A program made the translations under genes and the position numbers. From contig NZ_JAHTBK010000001.1 of NCBI RefSeq assembly GCF_020177575.1, positions 248,001-312,000 on the forward strand: a stretch of 64,000 bases of DNA, in the 5' to 3' direction. The notes under the pieces were generated by a model. The model was given only the letters and a program-made list of their open reading frames with translations. It had not been told where the DNA came from and did not search any database. The DNA comes from Hasllibacter sp. MH4015. Its GTDB lineage: Bacteria > Pseudomonadota > Alphaproteobacteria > Rhodobacterales > Rhodobacteraceae. Below are positions 54,979 through 64,000 of this stretch, piece by piece (within the stretch, counting starts at the first letter, position 1; each line of letters opens with the position of its first letter).

Positions 54979-55767
54979 ATGATCCGTTTTGCCGCCGTGG
55001 CCCTTGCCGCGCTCATGCCACTCACTGCCGCCGCCGACGGTCATTTGCCCGATCTCGAAGGGGCCGAGGTGGTCGTCGTCACTGAAAACGCCTACCCGCC
55101 GCTGCAATTCGTGGACCCCGTCACGGGCATGGCGATCGGGTGGGAATATGACGCGCTCGCGATCCTGGCGGAGCGTCTGAACTTCACCCCGGTGATCGAG
55201 AATATCAGCTGGGACGCGATGATCCCGGCGGTGTCCGAAGGCCAGTACGACATGGGCATGACCGGCATCACCATACGCGAGGATCGTGATGAGTTGGTCG
55301 ATTTCTCCGCCCCCTACATGGTCAGCCAGATGCGGATGCTTGTCGCCGCGGACGAGGACCGGTTCAGCGACGCGGAAAGCTTTGCCGCGGATGAGGAACT
55401 TCTGATCGGAACGCAGGCCGGCACGACACCGTTCTACGTGGGTGTCTACGACGTGCTGGACGGGGATGAGGCGAACCCGCGCCTGGTCCTGTTCGAAACC
55501 ATCCCCGCCGCGATCCAGTCGCTTCTGGTGGGCGATGTCGACATGGTTCTGGCCGATAGCGCCGGTGGACAGGGCTATGTCAGCGCCAATCCCGAACGCC
55601 TGCAGATGATCGGAGATCCGCTCGGCACCGAGGAATTCGGCTTCATCTTCCCCAACGACAGCGAATTGGTCGCCGCAATCGACGCGGGCATCGAAAGCAT
55701 GCGTGAGGATGGCACGCTGGAGGAGCTCGACCAGCGCTGGTTCGTCGACTACGCGCTCGGCGAATAA
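54979..55767 (+). CDS. Amino-acid ABC transporter substrate-binding protein (family 3)
   Basis: 262 aa from ATG 54979 behind GGGAG. Signal peptide ends near TAAA-DGH. Periplasmic-binding family 3 pattern: [20 protein letters not shown], the ligand segment [14 protein letters not shown] and the C-terminal [16 protein letters not shown]. Binds polar amino acids or related ligands and hands them to the permease encoded next. No ATPase gene for this system is present in the window. Confidence 0.88.
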   Translation: MIRFAAVALAALMPLTAAADGHLPDLEGAEVVVVTENAYPPLQFVDPVTGMAIGWEYDALAILAERLNFTPVIENISWDAMIPAVSEGQYDMGMTGITIREDRDELVDFSAPYMVSQMRMLVAADEDRFSDAESFAADEELLIGTQAGTTPFYVGVYDVLDGDEANPRLVLFETIPAAIQSLLVGDVDMVLADSAGGQGYVSANPERLQMIGDPLGTEEFGFIFPNDSELVAAIDAGIESMREDGTLEELDQRWFVDYALGE

Positions 55768-55812
55768 GATCGAGAGCGCGCCGGGCCGTCCGGCGCGTTC
55801 GCTTCCCGCCCG

Positions 55813-56613
55813 ATGGGTCCCACCTCCGCAAATTCCGACAAGGATTTCCCGTATTGGCTGTTAGCCATTGCGGGGCTTTGGGTGTTCGCCGCATGGCAGA
55901 TCGCCATTGATGACGTCTATCTCCAGGTCCTCACCACGCTCCGCCGCGGCATCCTGATCACGATTTTCGTCACGCTCGTCGGGTTTTCGATGGCGGCGAC
56001 GATGGGCCTGGGCCTGGCCCTGATGAGCGTGTCGCGCAGTCTGTTCCTGCGGCAGGTCGCCCGGTTCTATATCGAGATCGTGCGCGGTGTGCCGATTATC
56101 GTGCTGCTGCTCTACGTCGCGTTCGTCTTCGCGCCGGGTGTCGTAGCCGCCTATAATTGGCTGGCGGAATCCCTGGGAGTGGACACCATCCGCACTCGGG
56201 ATTTCCCGCTGCTTTGGCGCGCGATCATCGCGTTGGCCATCGGCTATTCGGCCTTCATCGCGGAGGTGTTTCGCGCTGGTCTCCAATCGGTCGATCCGGG
56301 GCAGCTGGAGGCGGCAGATGCCTTGGGGCTCAGCCGGTGGAACCGGTTCCGGCATATCGTGTTCCCGCAGGCGATCCGAACGATCCTGCCGCCGCTCGGC
56401 AATGATTTCGTGGCAATGGTCAAGGATTCCTCGCTGGTCTCGGTCCTTGGCGTGCTTGACGTCACGCAATTGGGCAAGGTCACGGCGGCATCGAATTTCC
56501 GGTATTTCGAGACCTATAACGTGGTCGCGCTGATTTACCTGACCATGACCATCACGCTGTCGCTGGCCTTGGGTCAGTTGGAAATTCGGATGCGGCGCAG
56601 CGCGCGGCGATAG
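55813..56613 (+). CDS. Polar amino-acid ABC transporter permease
   Basis: 266 aa. About five to six membrane helices and the HisMQ-type core ARFYIEIVRGVPIIVLLLYV and YSAFIAEVFRAGLQSVDPGQ, with EAADALGLSRWNRFRHIVFP as the EAA loop contacting the ATPase. It lies 45 bases after the binding-protein gene, so they form an operon lacking its ATPase here. Confidence 0.9.
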   Translation: MGPTSANSDKDFPYWLLAIAGLWVFAAWQIAIDDVYLQVLTTLRRGILITIFVTLVGFSMAATMGLGLALMSVSRSLFLRQVARFYIEIVRGVPIIVLLLYVAFVFAPGVVAAYNWLAESLGVDTIRTRDFPLLWRAIIALAIGYSAFIAEVFRAGLQSVDPGQLEAADALGLSRWNRFRHIVFPQAIRTILPPLGNDFVAMVKDSSLVSVLGVLDVTQLGKVTAASNFRYFETYNVVALIYLTMTITLSLALGQLEIRMRRSARR

Positions 56614-56669
56614 CGGGGGGTGTTGGCGCGCCCGATTGCGCCTATGTGTTGAGCGAAGGAGATCTGACC

Positions 56670-58688
56670 ATGACAAACCCGCTGCTCAAGACCTGGGATA
56701 CGCCATTCGCTTTGCCGCCCTTCGACGCGATTTCGGATGAGGATTTTGGTCCGGCGCTGGATGCCGCCCTCGACGATGGGCGCGCAAGGGTGGCGGAGAT
56801 CGCGGATCAGGACGCGGCCCCGACCTTCGAGAACACGATCGAGGCGTTGGAGATGGCCGACGCGCTGCTGGACCGCGTGGCGGGTGTGTTCTTCAACCTC
56901 GCCGGTGCCGATGCAACGCCCGCGCGGGAGGCCCTGCAACGGGATTACGCGCCGAAATTCGCGGCCTATTCCTCGGAAATCACGAACAATTCCAAGCTGT
57001 TCGCCCGTATCGACGTTCTGTGGCAACGCCGCGACGACCTTGGCCTGTCCGACGAACAGGCGCGTGTCCTGTACCTGACCCACCGCAGTTTCGTGCGGTC
57101 CGGCGCGGCGCTGGAAGGGGCGGATCGCGACCGGCTGACGGAGGTGAAATCGCGCCTGGCCGTTCTTGGCACCAGCTTCATGCAGAACCTTCTGGCGGAT
57201 GAACGGGATTGGTCGATGCCTTTGGCGGAAGCGGATCTGGACGGCCTGCCGGATTTCGTGATCGACGCGGCCCGCGCGGCGGGGGCAGAATTGGGCGCAG
57301 ATGGGCCGGTTGTGACGCTGTCGCGGTCGCTGATCGTGCCGTTCCTGCAATTCTCGCCCCGGCGCGACCTGCGAGAGACGGCGTACAAAGCGTGGGCCGC
57401 GCGCGGCGCCAATGGCGGTGAGACGGACAATCGCGCCATCGCGGCGGAAACGCTGGCGCTGCGCGAAGAGCGGGCCAAGCTGTTGGGATATAAGGATTTC
57501 GCGGCCTTCAAGCTGGAGACGGAGATGGCGGGATCGGCGGACAACGTGCGCGATCTCCTGATGGCGGTCTGGGAACCGGCCAAGGCGCAGGCGGAGGCGG
57601 ATGCTGAAAAGCTGGCGGCGATGATGGCCGAGGATGGCGTGAACGGCCCGCTGGAGCCCTGGGATTGGCGCTATTATTCGGAGAAGCGGCGCAAGGCTGA
57701 GCATGACCTGGATGAGGCCGAGTTGAAGCCGTACCTGTCGCTTGACGCGATGATCGCGGCGGCCTTCGATTGTGCCAATCGGCTGTTTGGTCTGTCGTTC
57801 GAGCCACTGGACGTGACGCTCTACCATCCCGACGCGCGGGCGTGGGAGGTGACGCGAGATGGAAAGCATGTCGCTGTTTTCATTGGGGATTATTTCGCGC
57901 GCGGGTCCAAGCGATCTGGCGCGTGGTGCTCGGCCATGCGGTCCCAGAAGAAGCTTGGCGGCGACACGCGGCCCATCGTGGTGAATGTCTGCAACTTCGC
58001 AAAAGGCGCGCCGAGCTTGCTGTCCTACGACGATGCGCGGACCTTGTTTCACGAATTCGGCCATGCGCTGCACCAGATGTTGAGTGACGTGACCTATGGG
58101 TCGATTTCCGGGACATCCGTGGCGCGGGACTTCGTGGAATTGCCGAGCCAGCTTTACGAACATTGGCTGGAAGTGCCTGAAGTCCTTGAGAAATTCGCAA
58201 CCCATGTAGAAACCGGAGAGGCGATGCCGCGCGATTTGTTGGAGCGTCTTCTGGCGGCGCAGACCTATGACATGGGGTTCTCGACGGTGGAATACGTTGC
58301 CTCCGCCCTTGTGGATCTCGATTTCCACGACGGGGACGCGCCGGATAACCCAATGGAATTACAAGAAAAAACCCTTGAGCGGATCGGAATGCCCCACGCG
58401 ATTGAGATGCGGCACCGCACCCCGCAATTCGCCCATGTCTTTGCGGGCGATGGCTATTCCAGCGGTTACTACAGCTACATGTGGTCCGAAGTGATGGATG
58501 CGGATGCATTCGAGGCCTTCGAGGAGGCGGGTGGCGCATTCGATCCGAAGATGGCCAAGGCCTTGGAAACGCACATTCTTTCGGCGGGCGGCAGGGAGGA
58601 ACCGGACGTGCTTTACACCGCGTTCCGGGGCCGGATGCCGGGGGTCGAGGCGCTGTTGAAAGGGCGCGGGCTGGATAGCGCCGCGTAG
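56670..58688 (+). CDS. M3 family oligopeptidase (PrlC/Dcp type)
   Basis: 672 aa from ATG 56670 with GAAGGAG upstream. Zinc site LFHEFGHALHQM with His461, Glu462, His465 and a downstream glutamate region YTYGxx-like stretch in FVELPSQLYEHW. The N-terminal helical part DEDFGPALDAALDDGRARVA is typical of oligopeptidase A. Degrades small peptides in the cytoplasm. Confidence 0.92.
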   Translation: MTNPLLKTWDTPFALPPFDAISDEDFGPALDAALDDGRARVAEIADQDAAPTFENTIEALEMADALLDRVAGVFFNLAGADATPAREALQRDYAPKFAAYSSEITNNSKLFARIDVLWQRRDDLGLSDEQARVLYLTHRSFVRSGAALEGADRDRLTEVKSRLAVLGTSFMQNLLADERDWSMPLAEADLDGLPDFVIDAARAAGAELGADGPVVTLSRSLIVPFLQFSPRRDLRETAYKAWAARGANGGETDNRAIAAETLALREERAKLLGYKDFAAFKLETEMAGSADNVRDLLMAVWEPAKAQAEADAEKLAAMMAEDGVNGPLEPWDWRYYSEKRRKAEHDLDEAELKPYLSLDAMIAAAFDCANRLFGLSFEPLDVTLYHPDARAWEVTRDGKHVAVFIGDYFARGSKRSGAWCSAMRSQKKLGGDTRPIVVNVCNFAKGAPSLLSYDDARTLFHEFGHALHQMLSDVTYGSISGTSVARDFVELPSQLYEHWLEVPEVLEKFATHVETGEAMPRDLLERLLAAQTYDMGFSTVEYVASALVDLDFHDGDAPDNPMELQEKTLERIGMPHAIEMRHRTPQFAHVFAGDGYSSGYYSYMWSEVMDADAFEAFEEAGGAFDPKMAKALETHILSAGGREEPDVLYTAFRGRMPGVEALLKGRGLDSAA

Positions 58689-58739
58689 CGGGTCGGAGCG
58701 GCAAACCTGGTTAACAGGGCGCTCCAAACCGCGATGCAA

Positions 58740-58761
58740 GGTATATCAATGGTATATCAAT
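58740..58761. repeat. 11-bp tandem direct repeat GGTATATCAAT x2
   Basis: Two perfect adjacent copies in the 95-base gap between convergent genes (M3 peptidase and SH3 protein). No T-run or stem is associated; either a binding site or slippage product. Confidence 0.5.
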
Positions 58762-58783
58762 CGGATTCGCCTGCGTCGGCGGG

Positions 58784-59302
58784 TCAGTCGAACACCTCAC
58801 CCTGTTCGACACCCCAAAGCGCGCTTGCATCGACCCAGCCGCGATAGCCGCCAACCTCCATCAGGCACCAATCGGGCTGGCATTCGCGAAGTCGCCCGGT
58901 GACGCCAAGCTCGGCATAGGCGCGGATGGCGGTGCCGGTGTCGGGGCGGGCGTAAAGGGCGAGCATGTCCGTCTCCACGATGGCGGAGCGTTCGCCGCTC
59001 AACAGCGAATAATGCATCCAGCCGCCCGCGCCGTCGCGGTCCACGACGCGACGCCAATGGCCGTGTTCGGCGACGATCATCACCGGCATGTGGCGGCGGG
59101 TGAAGACCCAGTCGATCCGGTGGCTGCGCGACGGGCCGCGGCGGGCATTGCCTTCGGACGCGCGGATCGAGACGTAGCGCGGAATTGGGAAGCCGGTGAC
59201 CGGGCCGACGCGCGGCTCCGCGCCCTCGGATTGGGCGGCGGCGGGTAACGGCGCAAGCGCCAGCATACATAGGGAGAGAAATAGGAACGCATATCTGCGC
59301 AT
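58784..59302 (-). CDS. Secreted SH3-domain protein (172 aa)
   Basis: ATG 59302; the very long upstream frame is not coding. Signal peptide ends near PAAAQS. Two bacterial SH3-like repeats: RYVSIRASEGNARRGPSRSH with WVFTRRHMPVMIVAEHGHW and RVVDRDGAGGWMHYSLLSG, then a second repeat ending YRGWVDASALWGV. Such DUF1058-type proteins are periplasmic and may bind cell wall or peptides. Confidence 0.85.
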   Translation of the reverse strand: MRRYAFLFLSLCMLALAPLPAAAQSEGAEPRVGPVTGFPIPRYVSIRASEGNARRGPSRSHRIDWVFTRRHMPVMIVAEHGHWRRVVDRDGAGGWMHYSLLSGERSAIVETDMLALYARPDTGTAIRAYAELGVTGRLRECQPDWCLMEVGGYRGWVDASALWGVEQGEVFD

Positions 59303-59467
59303 GTCTGGTCTGCCTCGTCTCGTCACGGCCCGCCCCTTGCCGGAGATGCGCATTTGGTCGCGCGGCGGTGCCTTTGGTCTTGCCCGGCCCTGCGTGATCT
59401 TGCGCCCCGCAGTGCAATCGGAGAGTGTCACGGGGAGGCGCAGAAATCTATTGTTTGGAGGCTTCCC

Positions 59468-60454
59468 ATGCCAGGTCAGCGGTTGAGTGTTGTCGTAACG
59501 CGACGGTTGCCCGAAGCGGTGGAAACCCGGATGACGGAATTGTTCGACGTGGAGCTGCGCGAAAGCGACCGTCCGATGGACCGCGATGAATTGGTCGATG
59601 CGATGCGCCGGGCCGATGTTCTGGTGCCCTGCATCGCCGACCGGATCGAGGGCGGGATGCTGGGACAGGCCGGGGATCGCCTGAAGCTGATCGCCAATTA
59701 CGGGGCGGGGGTGGACCATATCGACGTCTCCACCGCGCGCCAGAGGGGGGTGTTGGTCAGCAACACGCCCGGCGTGATGACGGATGATACCGCCGACATG
59801 GTGATGGCGCTGATGCTGGGTGTCCTGCGCCGGGTCCCCGAAGGCATGGCCGTGATGCAGGAGGGGAATTGGCAGGGCTGGTCCCCCACGGCGTTCATGG
59901 GCGGGCGGATCGCGGGCAAGCGGCTGGGCATCCTTGGCATGGGCCGGATCGGGCAGGCGGTTGCCAAGCGCGCGGGCGCGTTCGGGATGCAGGTCCATTA
60001 CCACAACCGCCGACGCCTGCACGAAGACACCGAAGCGGAGTTGCAGGCGACCTATTGGGACAGCCTGGACCAGATGATCGCCCGGATGGATGTGATCAGC
60101 GTCAATTGCCCCCACACGCCGAGCACGTTTCACCTGATGAATGCCCGTCGCCTGAAGCTGATGAAGCCCGACGCGGTGATCGTGAACACGTCGCGCGGGG
60201 AGGTGATCGACGAAAACGCCCTGACCCGGATGCTGCGCGCGGACGAGATTGCAGGTGCGGGCCTTGATGTGTTCGAGAAGGGGCGGGAGGTGAACCCGCG
60301 CCTCAGGGAGCTGTCGAACGTGGTTCTGCTGCCCCATATGGGTTCGGCCACCCGCGAGGGCCGCGCCGAGATGGGGGAAAAGGTGTTGATCAACATCAAG
60401 ACCTTCGCCGATGGACACAGGCCGCCGGATCTGGTCGTGCCGTCGATGCTGTGA
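59468..60454 (+). CDS. D-isomer-specific 2-hydroxyacid dehydrogenase (glyoxylate/hydroxypyruvate reductase type)
   Basis: 328 aa from ATG 59468 behind TTGGAGG. NAD(P) loop LGILGMGRIGQAVAKRA, catalytic Arg in NTSRGEVID, Glu in the AGLDVFE segment and His in LLPHMGSAT. Reduces glyoxylate or hydroxypyruvate, or oxidises D-glycerate; the exact substrate is uncertain. Its stop overlaps the next gene as GTGA. Confidence 0.88.
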   Translation: MPGQRLSVVVTRRLPEAVETRMTELFDVELRESDRPMDRDELVDAMRRADVLVPCIADRIEGGMLGQAGDRLKLIANYGAGVDHIDVSTARQRGVLVSNTPGVMTDDTADMVMALMLGVLRRVPEGMAVMQEGNWQGWSPTAFMGGRIAGKRLGILGMGRIGQAVAKRAGAFGMQVHYHNRRRLHEDTEAELQATYWDSLDQMIARMDVISVNCPHTPSTFHLMNARRLKLMKPDAVIVNTSRGEVIDENALTRMLRADEIAGAGLDVFEKGREVNPRLRELSNVVLLPHMGSATREGRAEMGEKVLINIKTFADGHRPPDLVVPSML

Positions 60455-61440
60455 GCGACCGGGTCGAACCGCCGCTGGTCGCCCGCCCGCGCCCGCCGGA
60501 GCCTGAGCGCCCGGTGTTGCAGGGGGAGCGGCGGGCGGACGCGCCGGGTGGAACGGCGCGCGTCGGCAAACGGCGTGGGTTGCGGGCCTTGGGCTTCGTG
60601 TTGGCGGGGGCGCTGTGCCTGATTGTCGGGCTGCTGGACCTGGCCCGCGGCGGAGGGATCAATCCCGCCTTGCCGCCCGCCGTCGATGCGGCGGAAGAGA
60701 TCGCGCTGGTCACGGCGGGTGTCTACGTGTCGCTGAGGGCGATCAACGCGGCCTTGTCGGCGGCCCAAGAGGTTGAGATCGGGGCCTCCATCGGCGCGCA
60801 GGCGAGTTTGCAGCCCCTGAAAGTGCTGGAGCCGGTGGATGATACGGTGGAGCGGGTGGCGGACGTGGTCTTTGCCGTGGCCGCCGGTGCGGCGCTTGCC
60901 ACGGTGGGGCTGGAGCCGGTGGCGGCGCTTGGCCTTGTGGTGCTGGGCGTCGGATTGCTGGGGCTCGGCGGTGCGGGTGCAACGGGGCGCGAGAATGCGG
61001 CCGCGGCCAGCCTGCGGGCCGTGCGGCTGGGCGCGGCGCTTGGTCTGGTCCTTCCGCTGGTTTTTGCCGGGGGCGTGTGGCTGGGGGAGCGGGCCACGGC
61101 CCCGCAATGGGAGGCGGCGACGGCGGAACTGGACGCGGTCGCCAACGAGGCGCGCATCCTGATCCGCGACGGGGAGCAGGATTTGGTGGCCGAGGATGCC
61201 GAGGCCGATGGCCTGTTTTCCGGTTTCCTCACCGGCCTGTCGGACGTGGTGGGGGAGGTGCAGGACGCGGGCGCTGCAGTGAGCAATTACGTGGCCGCGG
61301 TGGAGGTTTTCATGACGCAGGCCGACGCGCTGTTCCGCGCGACGCTGACGATCATCGGGATCTTCGTGCTGCGCACGCTGGTTCTGCCCGCCGTGCTTTT
61401 GTGGTCGGTGATGGCGCTGCTGCGGCGCAGTGTAGCGTAG
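60451..61440 (+). CDS. Hypothetical inner-membrane protein (329 aa)
   Basis: GTG 60451 coupled to the dehydrogenase stop. About four to five hydrophobic segments (ALGFVLAGALCLIVGLLDLA, EPVAALGLVVLGVGLLGLGG, LGAALGLVLPLVFAGGVWLG, and a C-terminal TIIGIFVLRTLVLPAVLLW) with a long soluble loop of acidic, possibly coiled character (ATAELDAVANEARILIRDGE). No family recognised; a membrane scaffold or channel-like role is guesswork. Confidence 0.7.
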   Translation: MSDRVEPPLVARPRPPEPERPVLQGERRADAPGGTARVGKRRGLRALGFVLAGALCLIVGLLDLARGGGINPALPPAVDAAEEIALVTAGVYVSLRAINAALSAAQEVEIGASIGAQASLQPLKVLEPVDDTVERVADVVFAVAAGAALATVGLEPVAALGLVVLGVGLLGLGGAGATGRENAAAASLRAVRLGAALGLVLPLVFAGGVWLGERATAPQWEAATAELDAVANEARILIRDGEQDLVAEDAEADGLFSGFLTGLSDVVGEVQDAGAAVSNYVAAVEVFMTQADALFRATLTIIGIFVLRTLVLPAVLLWSVMALLRRSVA

Positions 61441-61530
61441 GGCGCTTTTTCGCGGGCGCGAATATTCACAGGTCGGGCAGCGGCGGGCAGAGTTGTTGCA
61501 TAGTCCAATACATTTCTGGAGATCTGCCCG

Positions 61531-61947
61531 ATGAGACTTGAGAAGATACTGATTGCGGCCCTTGCGGCCCTTTCCACGCTGGCCCCGACGCTGGCCGCCG
61601 CCGACAGTTGCTGGTGGCACAACGGATCCCTGATGCGGCTGAGTGCGAACGGGGAATACCGCTATTTCCATTATGAGCAGCCCCGCGCGGGATTGGAGCA
61701 GCTTGGCATCTATCGCGGCCAGCTTCTGTTCAGCGGCACCAATCGCGGCGGGTATTATCGCGGCAGCGCGAATGCGTTCAACGGGGGCTGCTTCAACCAG
61801 CCCCTGTCCTATGCGGTCGAGGGGCCGGTGGGCGCGGGGCAGACGAGCATCACGCTCTACGGTACGCGGCAGGTGCGGCAGGGCTGTAATTTCACCGGAC
61901 AGGTGACGCAAGACGTGCTGACCTTCACCTACGCCTATCAATGTTGA
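61531..61947 (+). CDS. Secreted cysteine-containing hypothetical protein (138 aa)
   Basis: ATG 61531 behind CTGGAGATC. Signal peptide ends near LAAADS. The mature part has four cysteines (DSCWWH, GGCFNQ, QGCNFT and the final QC) and several Gly/Tyr-rich stretches (FSGTNRGGYYRGSANAF), suggesting a disulfide-stabilised beta domain. No family recognised. Confidence 0.72.
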   Translation: MRLEKILIAALAALSTLAPTLAAADSCWWHNGSLMRLSANGEYRYFHYEQPRAGLEQLGIYRGQLLFSGTNRGGYYRGSANAFNGGCFNQPLSYAVEGPVGAGQTSITLYGTRQVRQGCNFTGQVTQDVLTFTYAYQC

Positions 61948-62202
61948 CGCGGCGGATGGCGGAGACGCTGGCCTGACGGCCTCGCCCTCCCGCCATCCCG
62001 CATTGGCGCATCGCGACGGGCGGACGTCTGACCTGGGCGCGATCGGGGCCGATCCACGGATAGGGACCGTGCAGGGCAGGGCAGAGTGCCGCTATGGCCG
62101 CTGCATGTCGCTTTTCCTCGGCGTTAGGTCGGGTGGGCGAGGCGCGTTGCGCGGCTTTGGGGCAGTTAGGGGCAAGACCTGACCTGCCGGAGCGCGTGCC
62201 CC

Positions 62203-64000
62203 ATGAAAACCCAAGTCAAAGCCCTTGTTGTTGGCGGCGGTGCCGTGGGCACCTCGATTGCGTATCATCTGGCCAAGGCCGGCTGGGACGATGTGATGCT
62301 GCTGGAGCGGGACGAGTTGACGTCGGGCTCCACCTGGCATGCGGCGGGTTTGCTGCCGCTCTTCAACATGTCCTACGCGACGACGCATATCCATGATTAC
62401 AGCGTGAAGTTCTACAAGACGCTGGAGGAGGAAACCGGGCTGAACGCGGGCTTTGCCGTGGTGGGCAATTTGCGGATGGCGCAGACCTCGGCGCGGATGG
62501 ATGAGTATATGCTCTATGCCAGCACCGCTGAGACAGTCGGCGTGCCTTTCGAATGGCTGACGCCGGAGGAGATCAAGGAACGCTGGCCCCTGATCCGGAC
62601 GGAGGATCTGAAAGGCGCGATTTACCACAATACGGACGGCTACATTAACCCCGCCGATGTCACGATGGCGATGGCCAAGGGCGCGCGGCAGCGGGGCGTG
62701 GAGATCGTGCGGAAGTGGCAGGCCGATGGGTTCGAGTGGAACGGCGAGGCTTGGGAGGTGACGGTCACGAAGATGGTCGAGAAGGGGGGCAATCTGGTGC
62801 CGTCCGACGAGACCCAGGTGATCACGGCGGAGCATGTGGTGACGGCGTCGGGCAACCATGTGCAGCGGACGGCGAGCATGCTCGGCATCAAGATGCCCGC
62901 GATCCCGGTGGAGCATCAGTTCATCGTCATGGATCAGGACCTGGCGCTGGTCGACTGGCGCGGGCAGGGGAATGCGGAGCATCCGGTGATCCGCGATGCG
63001 GATGCGCAATCCTATGTGCGTGAGGAGCGGGGCGGGTGGATCCTGGGCGTTTACGAGAAGGGCGCGCCTGCGGTGTTCGAGCATGGGGTGCCAGACAGCT
63101 TCCGGGCCGATCTGTTCCCGCTCGATCTGGAGCGGATCGAAGACCAATACATGGCGATGATCCACCGCATCCCGTCATGTGAGGAGAGCGGGCTGAAGGA
63201 CGATTTCAATGGCCCGATCTGCTACACGCCCGATGGCAATCCGCTGGTGGGGCCTGCGCCGGGCTTGCAGAATATGTGGCTGGCCGAGGGGTTTTCCTTC
63301 GGGATCACGGCAGCGGGTGGCACGGGCTATTACCTCGCGCAGATGATGGTCGAGGGTGAGGCCGAGATCGACATGGCAAGCCTCGATCCCAAGCGTTACG
63401 GGCAGGATTGGATGACGACGGAGTACGCCGCACGGAAGAACGAGGAGTGCTACGACCACGTCTATATCCTGCACCACCCCGATGAGGAGCGGGAGGCGTG
63501 CCGGCCTTTGCGCACGGCCCCGGCCTATGACCGACAAAAGGCGGCGGGGGCGCAGTTTGGCTGTGTGAACGGGTTCGAACGGCCGAATTACTACGGGCCG
63601 CTGGATGCGCCGGATTCATTTGATCGCGAGGCGCGGTCGTTCCGGCGCGGGGGCTGGTGGGATTATGCCAAGGCCGAGGCGGAGGCGATCCGGGAGGGTG
63701 TCGGCCTGATCGACGCGACGGCCTTTGCCAAGCACCGGATTTCAGGGCCAGGGGCGACGGCGTTCCTGGATTGGTTCACCACCAACAAGCTGCCCAAGGT
63801 CGGGCGGATCAACCTGACCTATGCGCTGACCGATGCGGGGACGACGCGGACCGAATACACCATCGTGCGGGTTGCGGAGGATGATTACTACCTCGTCAGC
63901 GCGGGGGCGTGGCACGCCTATGACGAGGACTTCTTATATAAGGCTGTGATGGCCAACGAGGATCGGTTCGGGCGGATCAACGCGGAAGATGTCACGACGA
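62203..64000 (+). CDS. Dimethylglycine/sarcosine dehydrogenase-like flavoprotein, 3' end outside window
   Basis: ATG 62203, open to the window end (599 codons seen; family length about 810-830 aa). N-terminal DAO domain: VVGGGAVGTSIAYHLAKAG (FAD loop) and SGSTWHAAGL with His46, the site of covalent flavin in DMGDH/SarDH. From about residue 455 the GcvT-like folate domain starts (YYGPLDAPDSFDREARSFRR, then GLIDATAFAKHRISGPGATA). Oxidises N-methylated glycines and passes the methyl carbon to tetrahydrofolate. Not reported by simple ORF calling because it has no stop in the window. Confidence 0.9.
   Translation, partial: MKTQVKALVVGGGAVGTSIAYHLAKAGWDDVMLLERDELTSGSTWHAAGLLPLFNMSYATTHIHDYSVKFYKTLEEETGLNAGFAVVGNLRMAQTSARMDEYMLYASTAETVGVPFEWLTPEEIKERWPLIRTEDLKGAIYHNTDGYINPADVTMAMAKGARQRGVEIVRKWQADGFEWNGEAWEVTVTKMVEKGGNLVPSDETQVITAEHVVTASGNHVQRTASMLGIKMPAIPVEHQFIVMDQDLALVDWRGQGNAEHPVIRDADAQSYVREERGGWILGVYEKGAPAVFEHGVPDSFRADLFPLDLERIEDQYMAMIHRIPSCEESGLKDDFNGPICYTPDGNPLVGPAPGLQNMWLAEGFSFGITAAGGTGYYLAQMMVEGEAEIDMASLDPKRYGQDWMTTEYAARKNEECYDHVYILHHPDEEREACRPLRTAPAYDRQKAAGAQFGCVNGFERPNYYGPLDAPDSFDREARSFRRGGWWDYAKAEAEAIREGVGLIDATAFAKHRISGPGATAFLDWFTTNKLPKVGRINLTYALTDAGTTRTEYTIVRVAEDDYYLVSAGAWHAYDEDFLYKAVMANEDRFGRINAEDVTT

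Noticed and set aside
58784-60418. 544-codon minus-strand frame
   Set aside because: Only the last 172 codons (SH3 protein from 59302) are coding; the rest is antisense to the hydroxyacid dehydrogenase.
62092-63165. 357-codon minus-strand ORF near the right end
   Set aside because: Antisense to the DMGDH-like gene, which shows clear FAD and folate-domain motifs on the plus strand.

Overview
The window is a compact, GC-rich chromosomal segment of an alphaproteobacterium. Gene content points to Rhodobacterales (Roseobacter/Paracoccaceae group): a class I lysyl-tRNA synthetase, an RpoH sigma-32 of the second (RpoHII) type behind a TGATCC element, a tandem glycine riboswitch ahead of gcvTHP, a DUF1127 small protein, and a CtrA-like box before a comM/yifB homologue. 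The genus is inference from gene content. I found no rRNA, tRNA or CRISPR array.

Layout. 1-9.2 kb: end of a MATE transporter, a small membrane protein, dacB with a coupled GNAT acetyltransferase, a DMT exporter, nadD, a DUF1127 protein, a PAS-GGDEF-EAL c-di-GMP protein and ettA. 9.2-11.1 kb is the most accessory-looking part: perfect hairpins around a 25-codon ORF, an AT-richer orphan gene, REP-like palindromes beside the broken end of a REP-associated transposase, and a secreted COX2-like protein that has lost most CuA ligands. 11.2-14.9 kb: cspA, a bifunctional mannose-1-phosphate guanylyltransferase, dodecin, two previously untracked microproteins sharing the C-terminus FTDWAAI, a one-helix protein and a periplasmic JAMM-like DUF4329 protein. 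14.9-20 kb: VOC protein and the gcvT-gcvH-gcvP operon under the riboswitch, with two copies of a hairpin repeat. 20-23.3 kb: gamma-glutamylcyclotransferase-like, TerB-like, lysK, DUF4864.

23.3-29.4 kb is a BMP-type nucleoside ABC operon on the minus strand. It is interrupted by two AT-rich coiled-coil/membrane micro-genes coupled to the ATPase gene, and by a lysE-type exporter between the two permeases. 29.5-37.9 kb: rimI-tsaB, GFA and NFU proteins, gdhA, uspA, a BCAT-type aminotransferase, a VOC protein, trpS, a rhomboid-like pseudoprotease and a secreted protein. 37.9-51.3 kb: murJ-glnD-lpoA-like, rsmI-yraN-gshB-hydrolase, yifB, GST, cobU with a phosphatase, and rpoHII with a coupled 38-codon ORF. 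51.3-64 kb: a predicted zincin, coaBC-dut-E1-like (the E1 fused to membrane helices), an amino-acid ABC binding protein and permease, an M3 peptidase, SH3, dehydrogenase and membrane proteins, and the first two thirds of a dimethylglycine/sarcosine dehydrogenase-like flavoprotein that runs off the window.

Themes: glycine and one-carbon metabolism (gcv operon and the terminal DMGDH-like gene), nitrogen control (glnD, gdhA), glutathione metabolism (gshB, GST, GFA, gamma-glutamylcyclotransferase) and envelope building (dacB, murJ, lpoA-like). Many genes overlap by 4 bases (GTGA, ATGA, TTGA), implying translational coupling. The least explained elements are the FTDWAAI microproteins, the coiled-coil/TM pair in the nucleoside operon and the hairpin-flanked 25-codon ORF.
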